From Halorubrum depositum (GTDB lineage: Archaea > Halobacteriota > Halobacteria > Halobacteriales > Haloferacaceae), in the NCBI RefSeq assembly GCF_007671725.1, contig NZ_VCNM01000002.1:124001-188000 (forward strand): a stretch of 64,000 nucleotides of DNA, given 5' to 3'. Positions 34,879 through 42,278 of this stretch are shown here, one piece after another (within the stretch, counting starts at the first letter, position 1; each line of letters opens with the position of its first letter). The translations under genes were made by a program, and so were the position numbers. The notes under the pieces were generated by a model. It was not told the DNA's origin, did no database searches, and worked only from the letters and a program-made list of their open reading frames with translations.

Positions 34879-36255
34879 CTACCCGCAGTAGCAGTGGTCG
34901 TCCATGCACCACGACGCCTCCATCTCGCCGAAGGTGACGCCGAGGGAGGCGAGCGACGCCTGGATGCTCGACACCGCGTCCCCCTCCGGGCGGACCGTGC
35001 CGGCGACCGCGCCGGTGGGCGCCTCGCCGGCCTCGACCGTCGCGACGACCTCGCGGCTCGCGTGTTCGATCACGGCGACCTGGTTCGCGTCCTGCACCGG
35101 GACGTACAGCTTCTCGCGGTTCGGCCCCCACGCGCCGGCGATGCTGCTGCCGCCGACGTCGAGCGTCGTCGCGTACTCGTTCGCCTCGAGGTCGATCACG
35201 CCGACGCCCTCGCCGGGGATGAAGAGGTACGCGGCGGTGTTGTCGGGGGCGACCTCGCTCGTGATCGGCGCGCCCGGGAGCCCGTCGTCGCGGGTGATCT
35301 TCGCGATCTCCTCCGGGTTCTCCGGGTCGGAGACGTCCCAGACGCTCTCGGAGCCCTCGCGGGGCACCTCGGGGTCGCCGCCGAGCGTCCCCTCGCCGTT
35401 CTCGACGAGGAGGAGCTCCCCGTCGAAGGAGGCGGTACACATGAACGGGAGGACGTTGCCCTCGGTGACCGGCTCGCCGGCGTCGACCCGGTTCACCGTC
35501 TCGAACGGGTCGACGCTCAGCACGCGGATCGCCTCGTCGGCGACGTCGACGACGAAGGCGTAGTCGCCGTCCGGGCCCAGCGTCATGTCGCAGGGGCCGA
35601 CGTAGCCGGTCTCGATCTCGGCGGTCACCTCGCCGAAGGTGTCGCTGTCGCGGTTCGCGTCGACGCGGAAGATGGCGTGGTTCGCGTCGCCCTCGGGCTC
35701 CATGCCGGTCGTCCCGCCGGAGGCGATCAGGAGGTGCTCGCCGTCGGGCGTCACGTTCGGGTAGTTCGGACCGTATCCAGTCTCGACGAAGGCGAGCTCC
35801 TCGAGGGTGCGCTGGTCGAGCGCGCGGACGCCGCCGGAGACGTTCAGCCAGAGCACGTCGTGTTCGTCGTCGATCCCCGTGGCGTACTGGTTGGCCGGGA
35901 AGGAGGCGGTCGTGCCGAGGAACGCGGTGGTGAGCAGCTCGTCGCTCTCCGTGTCGACGACGCTCAGCGTCCGGTCGCCGTTGTTGAAGACGAACATCGT
36001 CGGCGCGGGCTCGTCGCCGCCCCCACCGCCGCCGCCCGAACAGCCGGCCAGCGCCGTCGTCGCGCCGACGGCGCCCGACGCCTGCAGGAGGCGTCGCCGG
36101 TCGATCCCGTCGGCGAACGGGTTGCGGCGGTCGTCGTTCGCCAGCACGCTCCCCTTCGCGGGGCGGGCTGCCGCGCCGTCGGACGCGCCGGGCGTCTCGT
36201 CGCCCGAGGCGCACGACGCCGCGTCGTTCGTTCCACATCCGCAGTCGTCGCTCAT
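34879..36255 (-). CDS. Exported YncE-like beta-propeller lipoprotein with Cys-rich ends
   Basis: A 458-residue Tat lipoprotein: IDRRRLLQASGAVG is preceded by an unusually long N-region (about 50 residues, containing DDCGCG), and the lipobox is ALAGC. A propeller of the YncE type follows (FVFNNGDRTLSVVDTESDEL, VTPDGEHLLIASGGTTGM, MTLGPDGDYAFVVDVADEA, TSEVAPDNTAAYLFIPGEGV). The C-terminus ends WCMDDHCYCG, three Cys and one His that could bind metal or carry sulfur. ATG 36255 is chosen since the frame upstream runs through the promoter. It is first in a four-gene unit divergent from a YeeE-type transporter. Confidence 0.78.
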   Translation of the reverse strand: MSDDCGCGTNDAASCASGDETPGASDGAAARPAKGSVLANDDRRNPFADGIDRRRLLQASGAVGATTALAGCSGGGGGGGDEPAPTMFVFNNGDRTLSVVDTESDELLTTAFLGTTASFPANQYATGIDDEHDVLWLNVSGGVRALDQRTLEELAFVETGYGPNYPNVTPDGEHLLIASGGTTGMEPEGDANHAIFRVDANRDSDTFGEVTAEIETGYVGPCDMTLGPDGDYAFVVDVADEAIRVLSVDPFETVNRVDAGEPVTEGNVLPFMCTASFDGELLLVENGEGTLGGDPEVPREGSESVWDVSDPENPEEIAKITRDDGLPGAPITSEVAPDNTAAYLFIPGEGVGVIDLEANEYATTLDVGGSSIAGAWGPNREKLYVPVQDANQVAVIEHASREVVATVEAGEAPTGAVAGTVRPEGDAVSSIQASLASLGVTFGEMEASWCMDDHCYCG

Positions 36256-36379
36256 ACCTTCACGACGCGTCTCGCGCCTAAAGGGCTCCCGGAGGCGCGC
36301 TTCGTTGCCCCGTGTGCCAAATAGCGGCAAATGTTGTTCGTTCCTCTGACCGGCGCGCACCGTTACCGTCTTCAGCGAC

Positions 36380-36385
36380 GTTTTA
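36380..36385 (+). promoter_or_regulatory. TATA box of the YeeE-like transporter gene
   Basis: GTTTTA about 26 nt before ATG 36411. The 155-bp divergent region also holds a near-repeat (CCAAATAG, then GCAAATGT, 36317-36332). Confidence 0.4.
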
Positions 36386-36410
36386 GGGCGGGGAGCACTC
36401 GGCTCCGCTA

Positions 36411-37619
36411 ATGATGCTATCGCCCGTCGCTTACGTCGGGATATCCATCGCGGTCGGGCTCTCGTTCGGGGTGCTGTTACAGAAGGCGCGGTTCTGCTTC
36501 GTCAGCGCGTTCCGGGACTTCGTCGCGTTCAAGGACACCCGCGTGCTGAAGGGGTTACTCGCCGGGATCGCGGTGATGACCGTGTTCTGGAGCGTCCAGG
36601 CCACGTTCGGCTACTTCCGCGGCTTCTGGACGCCCGCCTGGGGGCTCGGGTCGCTGTTCGGCGGCTTCGTCTTCGGGCTCGGGATGACGCTCGCCGGCGG
36701 CTGCGCGTCCGGCACCCTCTACCGCGCCGGACAGGGGTACCTCCAGTTCTGGCTCGTCCTCCTCTTCATGTTCGTCGGCTACGTCCTCTTCGCGTTCGCG
36801 TTCCCCGTCGCGGAGACGTACTACTTCCAGACGCTGAACCCGTTCGACGGGCGGACGCTGTACCTCTCGCTGCCGTTCTCGCCGGCCGTGACGGGAGCCG
36901 GCGCCGTCGCGCTCGGCACCCTCGCGTACGCGTTCGTGAAGGGGAAGAGCCGGCTCCCCGACGACCCCTCCGGCGGGACCGGCGTGGGGGCCGACACCCG
37001 CGCGCAGGCCGCGCTCGGCGGCTCCCGGACGTTCTCGGCCGTCTCGGTCGGCCTGCGCGGCATCGCCGATGGGACCGTGGAATACGCCCGCGGGCTCCGC
37101 GACGACGACCGACCGCTGAAGGTCCGCCTCCGCGACTCGTGGGACGCGCGGACCGCCGGCGTCGCGATGGCGCTCGTCGCGAGCCTCTGGTTCTACGTGC
37201 ACGGCCACTGGGCGATCACCGGCAGCGAGGCGCGCTGGGCCGGCTACCTGCTCGGGCAGGCGGGGTACGACGTCGCGAGCGTCGAGTACTGGGGCTCGAT
37301 CCTCTTCCGCGACGGGAACATCTCGCTGACCATCGACATGGTGATGATCGCGTCGCTCGTCGTCGGCTCCTTTATCGCCGCGTACGCCTCCGGCGACTTC
37401 CGGATCCGCAAGCCGAAGCTGAACCGCGTCCCCAACTACGCCGCGGGGGGCCTCCTGATGGGCGTCGGCTCGCGGCTCGCGGCCGGCTGCAACATCGCGA
37501 ACCTCTTCTCGGGGGTCGCGCTGCTGTCGGTCCACTCCTTCCTGGCCGGCGCGGGGATCATCCTCGGCGTCTACGTGATGACCCACTACATGTACCGCGA
37601 GGTCGGCTGCGCGATTTAG
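36411..37619 (+). CDS. YeeE/YedE-family (thiosulfate-type) membrane transporter
   Basis: A 402-residue integral membrane protein with about ten helices in two related halves. Cys motifs typical of the YeeE/TsuA sulfur-transport family are present: LLQKARFCFVSAFRD at the N-terminus, MTLAGGCASGTLYRAGQGY in the first half, and SRLAAGCNIANLFSG in the second; a last Cys lies in REVGCAI at the end. Characterised members import thiosulfate by relaying it along these Cys. It is divergent from the exported propeller and Cys-arm genes, suggesting a joint system for capture and uptake of reduced sulfur. Confidence 0.88.
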   Translation: MMLSPVAYVGISIAVGLSFGVLLQKARFCFVSAFRDFVAFKDTRVLKGLLAGIAVMTVFWSVQATFGYFRGFWTPAWGLGSLFGGFVFGLGMTLAGGCASGTLYRAGQGYLQFWLVLLFMFVGYVLFAFAFPVAETYYFQTLNPFDGRTLYLSLPFSPAVTGAGAVALGTLAYAFVKGKSRLPDDPSGGTGVGADTRAQAALGGSRTFSAVSVGLRGIADGTVEYARGLRDDDRPLKVRLRDSWDARTAGVAMALVASLWFYVHGHWAITGSEARWAGYLLGQAGYDVASVEYWGSILFRDGNISLTIDMVMIASLVVGSFIAAYASGDFRIRKPKLNRVPNYAAGGLLMGVGSRLAAGCNIANLFSGVALLSVHSFLAGAGIILGVYVMTHYMYREVGCAI

Positions 37620-37649
37620 GCGGGGGAACCGACGCGCCGTCGGTCTCAG

Positions 37650-38825
37650 TCAGCCCGAACCGGGATCGAGGACGACGACGTCGCTGATCTCGAATCGGGT
37701 CCCGCCCGTCGGGGAGTCGGTCACCTCGATTCGCCAGTCGTGGGCCTGCACGACGCTCGCGACGATCGCCAGCCCCAGACCGCTGCCCTGCGACTCCGAC
37801 GAGTACCCCCGCTCGAAGACGGAGTCCCGCTCGCTCGCCGGGATGCCCGGCCCGTCGTCCTCGACGTAGAAGCCCGCTCCGTCGGGGAGCGCGCCGACGC
37901 GGACGGTCACCCCGCCGCCCCCGTGCTCGATCGCGTCGCCGGGCTTCGCCCGGCTACTCGCGGAACCGTGCTCCACGCTGTTCCGAAAGAGGTTCTCGAA
38001 CAGCCGCCGGAGGCGGTCGGTCGCCGCCCGGATCGCGAGGTCCGTCTCGACGCGGAGCTCCGACTCCCCGGTCACGACGGACTCCCAGCACCCGTCGGCC
38101 ACCGACGCCAGTCGGACCTCTTCGGCCGACTCGACGGTCCGGCCCTGTCGGACCATCGTCAGGACGTCCTCGATGAGCTCCTCCATCCGGTCGAGCGCGT
38201 TCGCCGCGGTGTCGAGGTGCCGATTCCCGGTCGACTTCCGAGCGAGATCGACGTACCCCTGCGCCACTCCCAGCGGGTTTCGCAGGTCGTGAGCGAGCAC
38301 GCTCGCGAACTGGTCTAACCGCTCGATCTCGGCCGCGGTGCGCCGGCGCTGCAGCTCGTGTTCGAGCATCCGGGCGATCAGCTCCGCGAACAGGGTCTCC
38401 TCGTCGCTGAAGGGTCGGGACCGGGCGTCCTCGGAGACGAAACAGACCGTTCCGTACAGCTCGTCGCCGACGACGATGGGGCTCCCGTGATAACACCGGA
38501 GCCCGTGCGCCTCGAAGGCGGGGTCGTCGGCCCACCCCTGTTCGGGGGCATCGTGGAGCGCGACCGTTCCGCCGTCGGCGACGGCGCGCCGACAGTACGT
38601 GGTCCCGAGGTCGAGAACGAGTCCGGACGGGAACGCCCCGTCCGGCGGGTCAGTGCTGGCGACCGTCTCCCAGTAATCGGTGTCGGGATGGATCTCCGTC
38701 AGGTGCGCGTTCTCGACGTCGAGGTACCGTTTGCCGAGCGCGAGCGCCCGCTCGGCCTTCGCGTCGAACTCGCGAGGCTCGTTCATCACCTCGTAGAGCT
38801 CCCGGCGTGCCGTCCCGGCGTCCAT
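37650..38825 (-). CDS. GAF-domain sensor histidine kinase
   Basis: A 391-residue cytoplasmic two-component kinase without membrane helices. Residues about 30-170 form a GAF domain (LTEIHPDTDYWETVAS, then YGTVCFVSEDARSRPFSDEE). The phosphoacceptor box is FASVLAHDLRNPLGVAQGYV and the ATP-binding domain has LFENLFRNSVEHG, FYVEDDGPGIP and GSGLGLAIVASVVQ. ATG 38825 (MDAGTARREL) is chosen over the longer frame, whose 40 extra residues are not GAF-like. No response regulator is adjacent, which is usual in haloarchaea. It is convergent with the YeeE gene; a redox or sulfur signal is possible but unproven. Confidence 0.85.
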   Translation of the reverse strand: MDAGTARRELYEVMNEPREFDAKAERALALGKRYLDVENAHLTEIHPDTDYWETVASTDPPDGAFPSGLVLDLGTTYCRRAVADGGTVALHDAPEQGWADDPAFEAHGLRCYHGSPIVVGDELYGTVCFVSEDARSRPFSDEETLFAELIARMLEHELQRRRTAAEIERLDQFASVLAHDLRNPLGVAQGYVDLARKSTGNRHLDTAANALDRMEELIEDVLTMVRQGRTVESAEEVRLASVADGCWESVVTGESELRVETDLAIRAATDRLRRLFENLFRNSVEHGSASSRAKPGDAIEHGGGGVTVRVGALPDGAGFYVEDDGPGIPASERDSVFERGYSSESQGSGLGLAIVASVVQAHDWRIEVTDSPTGGTRFEISDVVVLDPGSG

Positions 38826-38970
38826 ACCCGAAGCCAATCGGCCTGCGATACAAAGAGGTACGCCTACGTGACACTCGGTGTGACATCCGGCTTCAGTGAC
38901 AACCGAACGGAGCGTCGCCGGCGCTCTCCGAGTCGGCGTCCCCAAAATCGGCGGAACCGGTCGGAGCCGC

Positions 38971-39306
38971 CTAGGCGTCCGCGGGCGAACCGGTCTCCAG
39001 CTCGAAGTCCCACTCCTCGTAGCCGCCGGACATGCTGGCGACGACGACGTCCTCCTCGACGCCCTCGTAGCTGCTGATCAGCATCGCGGCCTGCTTCGAG
39101 GACTGGCCGACCGGACACGCGCAGACGACGTCGGTGTCGTCCCACTCGATGTCGGGGACTCGGGCGGGGAGGTCGCCCAGGGGCACGTTGATCGCGCCGG
39201 GGATGTGACCTTGCTCGTACTGCGCCGGCGGTCGCGTGTCGATGACGCGGATGTCGCCCTTCCGAACGCGCTCGTTGACTTCCTCGGGGGTGAGTTCCTC
39301 GACCAT
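38971..39306 (-). CDS. Single-domain rhodanese sulfurtransferase
   Basis: A 111-residue cytoplasmic rhodanese. The fold is complete: VRKGDIRVIDTRPPAQYEQG, HIPGAINVPLGDL, the active-site loop CPVGQSSKQAAMLI with the catalytic Cys, and MSGGYEEWDF. The start at 39306 lies 2 nt after the stop of a TusA-like gene, so the two are almost certainly co-translated. A rhodanese plus TusA pair suggests persulfide generation and relay for thiolation, cofactor or cysteine synthesis. Confidence 0.9.
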   Translation of the reverse strand: MVEELTPEEVNERVRKGDIRVIDTRPPAQYEQGHIPGAINVPLGDLPARVPDIEWDDTDVVCACPVGQSSKQAAMLISSYEGVEEDVVVASMSGGYEEWDFELETGSPADA

Positions 39307-39308
39307 GA

Positions 39309-39608
39309 TTACTCCTTCCGCATGAAGATGCGGTAGCGGCCGTCGCCGGACTTCCAGACTTTGGCGGTCGCGTCGTCGCCGACCGCCTTCGGCACGTTCT
39401 CCGTGCTCGGAACGTGATCGGTCTCCTGGACGAGCACGTCGCCGGGGGCGAGCCCCGCGATGGCCTTCTTCGCCTCGACCTGCGGGTACGGGCAGACCTC
39501 GCCGGTCATGTCCTGTACCTCGGTCGCGTCCTCCAAGAGCGCTTCGGCGGTCTCGTCGTCGAGCTCGTCGGGCATCTCGACGACGTCGTCCCACGATGGT
39601 TGGCTCAT
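39309..39608 (-). CDS. TusA/SirA-family sulfur carrier
   Basis: A 99-residue protein whose C-terminal 65 residues form a TusA domain: DMTGEVCPYPQVEAKKAI (Cys39 in the Cys-Pro-x-Pro motif) and GDVLVQETDHVPSTENVPKA. An acidic N-terminal extension of about 30 residues precedes it, common in haloarchaea. The Cys carries persulfide sulfur in characterised relatives. It is first in a two-gene unit with rhodanese and is divergent from cysteine synthase. Confidence 0.9.
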   Translation of the reverse strand: MSQPSWDDVVEMPDELDDETAEALLEDATEVQDMTGEVCPYPQVEAKKAIAGLAPGDVLVQETDHVPSTENVPKAVGDDATAKVWKSGDGRYRIFMRKE

Positions 39609-39680
39609 GCGGAGACGTACGCGTCTGCCCCGGTAACCCCTTTCGTGTGCGGCAGGCTTCTCCCGTATCTCGGACGGGCG

Positions 39681-39701
39681 ATCGCGGTGCACGACCGCGA
39701 T
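39681..39701. promoter_or_regulatory. Inverted repeat upstream of cysteine synthase and tusA
   Basis: ATCGCGGT (39681-39688), spacer GCACG, ACCGCGAT (39694-39701). It lies in the 150-bp divergent region upstream of the cysK TATA element (CTTATTAGG, 39731-39739, about 25 nt before ATG 39759). It is a candidate operator for sulfur-responsive control. Confidence 0.4.
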
Positions 39702-39758
39702 AGGCGTCGAGACAACCGTTTCCGTCGGACTCTTATTAGGGTGCGATCTACGGGACCC

Positions 39759-40778
39759 ATGAGCGAGTACGTCGTCGACGAGTCGACGATCTTCGAGACG
39801 CCCCTCGTGGAGCTGGACCTCGACCTCGAGGCCGACGCGGACGTGTACGCGAAGGCGGAGTGGTTCAACCTCTACGAGGCCCCGCACGGCGGCGGGTCGA
39901 TCAAGTCCCGGATCGCGAAGGGGATGTTAGACGGCGCCGAGGAGCGCGGCGAGCTCGAGCCCGGCGTCACCGTGATCGAGCCGACATCGGGCAACACCGG
40001 CAGCGAGGTGGCGCGGCTCGCGGCCGCCCGCGGCTACGACGTGGAGATCGTCATGCCCGACAACGCGGCCGGCGGGAAGGTGGCTGCCGTCCGCGACGCG
40101 GGCGCGGAGATCCACTTCGTCGACGCCAACCTCGGCTACGACGCCGTCATCGAGCGCTGCGAGGAGATCATCGCCGCGGACCCCGACGCGTACTTCCGCC
40201 CGAACCAGTACGAGAACCCCGACAACCCCGGCACCCACGAGCGGACGACCGCTCGGGAGATCTACGAGGCGACCGACGGCGACGTGACGCACTTCGTCGC
40301 GGGCGTGGGCACGGGCGGGACGATCACGGGGACCGGCCGCGGCCTGACCGACCTGAGCGACGGCGCGGTGGAGGTCGTCGGCTTCGAGCCCGACGAGCGG
40401 CTCCACGCCATCGACGGCCTGAAATACCTCAAGACGGGCGACCACTACCACCCCGAGACGTACGACGAGTCGGTGCTCGACCGGACGGAGTACGTCACCA
40501 CTTCGGACGCGTACGACCGGGCGCGGGCGCTCCGCGACCGCTACCTCGACGACCCTGTCCCGATCGCCGACCCCGGCCAGCACGACGAGGCGACGGTCCG
40601 CGAGCACCTCCGCGTCGACGACCAGTTCGTCGTGGGCACCTCCGCGGGCGGCGGCGCGGCCGTGGTGGCGAACCTCGACGCGGCGGGCGAACTCGACGAC
40701 GACGACGTGGTCGTCTTCATGCTGTGCGACCGCGGCGACAAGTACGCGGACATCCCGCTCTGGGAGGACTACTTATAA
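39759..40778 (+). CDS. cysK: Cysteine synthase (PLP-dependent, CysK/CysM family)
   Basis: Replaces the beta substituent of O-acetylserine, or of O-phosphoserine in some archaea, with sulfide or a sulfur donor to form cysteine. The 339-residue fold-type II PLP enzyme has Lys49 in HGGGSIKSRIAKGML, the phosphate-binding loop VGTGGTITGTGRGL, and TSGNTGSEVARLAAARGYDV. The segment GGGSIKSR departs from the usual SVKDR. It lies beside TusA/rhodanese (divergent) and the ubiquitin-like gene (convergent). Whether it uses free sulfide or a protein thiocarboxylate is not known. A TATA box at 39731 supports ATG 39759. Confidence 0.93.
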   Translation: MSEYVVDESTIFETPLVELDLDLEADADVYAKAEWFNLYEAPHGGGSIKSRIAKGMLDGAEERGELEPGVTVIEPTSGNTGSEVARLAAARGYDVEIVMPDNAAGGKVAAVRDAGAEIHFVDANLGYDAVIERCEEIIAADPDAYFRPNQYENPDNPGTHERTTAREIYEATDGDVTHFVAGVGTGGTITGTGRGLTDLSDGAVEVVGFEPDERLHAIDGLKYLKTGDHYHPETYDESVLDRTEYVTTSDAYDRARALRDRYLDDPVPIADPGQHDEATVREHLRVDDQFVVGTSAGGGAAVVANLDAAGELDDDDVVVFMLCDRGDKYADIPLWEDYL

Positions 40779-40812
40779 CGAGAACACCGTCTCGAACCGA
40801 GAAGCGGACCGG

Positions 40813-41076
40813 TTACCGACCGCCGGACGCGGCGGGGATGACGCGGACCTGCGCGTCGGCCGGGACCTCGGCGTCGACGCCGTCGACGGGCGTCCCCTCG
40901 ACGTAGACGTTGATGAACTCCTTGATCTCGCCGTCCTCGAGCACGCTGTCCCGGAGCTCCGGGCCGTGCTCGTCGGCGTGGTTGTCGAACAGTTCGCGGA
41001 CGGTGTCGCCCTCGACCTCGACCTCCGAGGTCGCGGACCCGCCGACGAGGACGGCCGGCAGTTTAATCGTGGCCAT
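40813..41076 (-). CDS. MoaD/SAMP-family ubiquitin-like protein ending in GGR
   Basis: An 87-residue beta-grasp protein: LPAVLVGGSATSEVEVEGDT, then ELFDNHADEHGPELRDSVL, FINVYVEGTPVDGVDAEV, and the end VRVIPAASGGR. MoaD, ThiS and SAMP proteins normally end in Gly-Gly, which the E1 adenylates; here an Arg follows, so removal of one residue is probably needed before activation. The E1-like ubaA is divergent next door (273 bp between starts), cysteine synthase is convergent, and a JAMM peptidase lies 3.4 kb away. Role could be sulfur carrier for cysteine or molybdopterin, or protein modifier. Confidence 0.88.
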   Translation of the reverse strand: MATIKLPAVLVGGSATSEVEVEGDTVRELFDNHADEHGPELRDSVLEDGEIKEFINVYVEGTPVDGVDAEVPADAQVRVIPAASGGR

Positions 41077-41318
41077 ATCCGAGGTTCGCGTCCCAGTCCA
41101 AAAAGGGGCCCGCCGACGGCAACGTCGGCCACGGTCTAACACGACCGGCGATCCGGGTCCGCGCGCTCGCGGCGACCCTCGGCGGTCGGTCCCGCGAGCG
41201 AGTCGGTGCGAGGGTCGACGTCGTCCGGCGCGACGTCGGTCGCCTCCGGGTTCGCTGTCGGTCGTGCGGGAGGAACACACCTCCGAGATGGCGGCAGCAC
41301 GCGCCGGTGGGCGGCCGG

Positions 41319-41325
41319 CTTATGC
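41319..41325 (+). promoter_or_regulatory. TATA box of ubaA
   Basis: CTTATGC about 25 nt before ATG 41350, consistent with a leaderless ubaA transcript. The rest of the 273-bp divergent region holds no supported gene. Confidence 0.45.
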
Positions 41326-41349
41326 GTTTGTAGCGACAAGGACCGACGA

Positions 41350-42204
41350 ATGAGTGACCTCGACCTCGATCCGACGCAGCTCGACCGCTACTCCAGACAC
41401 ATCATCATGGACGACGTGGGCCCCGAGGGCCAGAAGGCCCTGCTCGACGCCGAGGTGCTCGTGCTCGGCGCCGGGGGGCTCGGCGCGCCGATCATCCAGT
41501 ACCTCGCGGCCGCCGGCGTGGGCACGCTCGGCGTCGCCGACGACGACGAGGTCGAGCTGTCGAACCTCCAGCGACAGGTGATCCACGGGAACGACGACGT
41601 CGGGCGCAAGAAGGTCGACTCCGCCGCCGACTTCGTCGAGCAGCTCAACCCCGACATCGACGTCCGGAAACACGAGCTTCGGGTGACCCCCGACAACATC
41701 GAGGAGCTCATCTCCGGCTACGACTTCGTCGTCGACGGCACGGACAACTTCGCGACGCGATACCTCGTCAACGACGCCTGCACGCTCGCCGGGATCCCCT
41801 TCTCGCACGGCTCCATCTTCAAGTTCGAGGGCCAGGTGACGACGTTCGCGGGCGACGACGACTCGCCGTGTTACCGCTGTCTGTTCCCCGAGGCGCCGCC
41901 GGCCGGGATGGTCCCGAACTGCGCGACCGCGGGCGTCCTCGGCGTCCTCCCGGGCACCGTCGGCTGCCTGCAGGCGACCGAGACGGTGAAACACGTCATC
42001 GGCGAGGGCGAGTCGCTCGACGGCTCGATGCTGTTCTTCGACGCGCTCGAGATGGAGTTCGACAAGGTCGAGATCCCCAAGCAGGACGACTGCCCGGTGT
42101 GCGGCGACGACCCCGCCATCGAGTCGGTGCAGGACGTCGAGTACAACGCCTCCTGCGCCATCGACGTCGGCGGCGACGAGCCCGAGATCGAAGCGGACGA
42201 CTAA
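41350..42204 (+). CDS. ubaA: E1-like adenylyltransferase UbaA (ThiF/MoeB family)
   Basis: Adenylates the C-terminal Gly of SAMP/MoaD-type proteins and serves protein sampylation, tRNA thiolation and molybdopterin synthesis in haloarchaea. The 284-residue protein has RYSRHIIMDDVGPEGQKAL, the ATP loop LGAGGLGAPIIQYLAAAGVG, DNFATRYLVNDAC, zinc Cys pairs CYRC (174-177) and CPVC (248-251), and the probable catalytic Cys191 in MVPNCATAGVLGVLPG. There is no C-terminal rhodanese domain, unlike eukaryotic Uba4, but a rhodanese gene lies 2 kb away. Confidence 0.94.
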   Translation: MSDLDLDPTQLDRYSRHIIMDDVGPEGQKALLDAEVLVLGAGGLGAPIIQYLAAAGVGTLGVADDDEVELSNLQRQVIHGNDDVGRKKVDSAADFVEQLNPDIDVRKHELRVTPDNIEELISGYDFVVDGTDNFATRYLVNDACTLAGIPFSHGSIFKFEGQVTTFAGDDDSPCYRCLFPEAPPAGMVPNCATAGVLGVLPGTVGCLQATETVKHVIGEGESLDGSMLFFDALEMEFDKVEIPKQDDCPVCGDDPAIESVQDVEYNASCAIDVGGDEPEIEADD

Positions 42205-42278
42205 TCGGTCGATCCGGCGCGGCCGATCCGCGGTCCCGCCTCCACACTTATCCGGCGACTGTCCGTATTCGAGAACGT

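Noticed and set aside
34078-36324. A 748-codon plus-strand frame opposite the rhodanese-fold and propeller genes
   Set aside because: Low-complexity Asp/Val/Arg composition, no start signal, and the minus-strand genes have signal peptides and recognisable folds.
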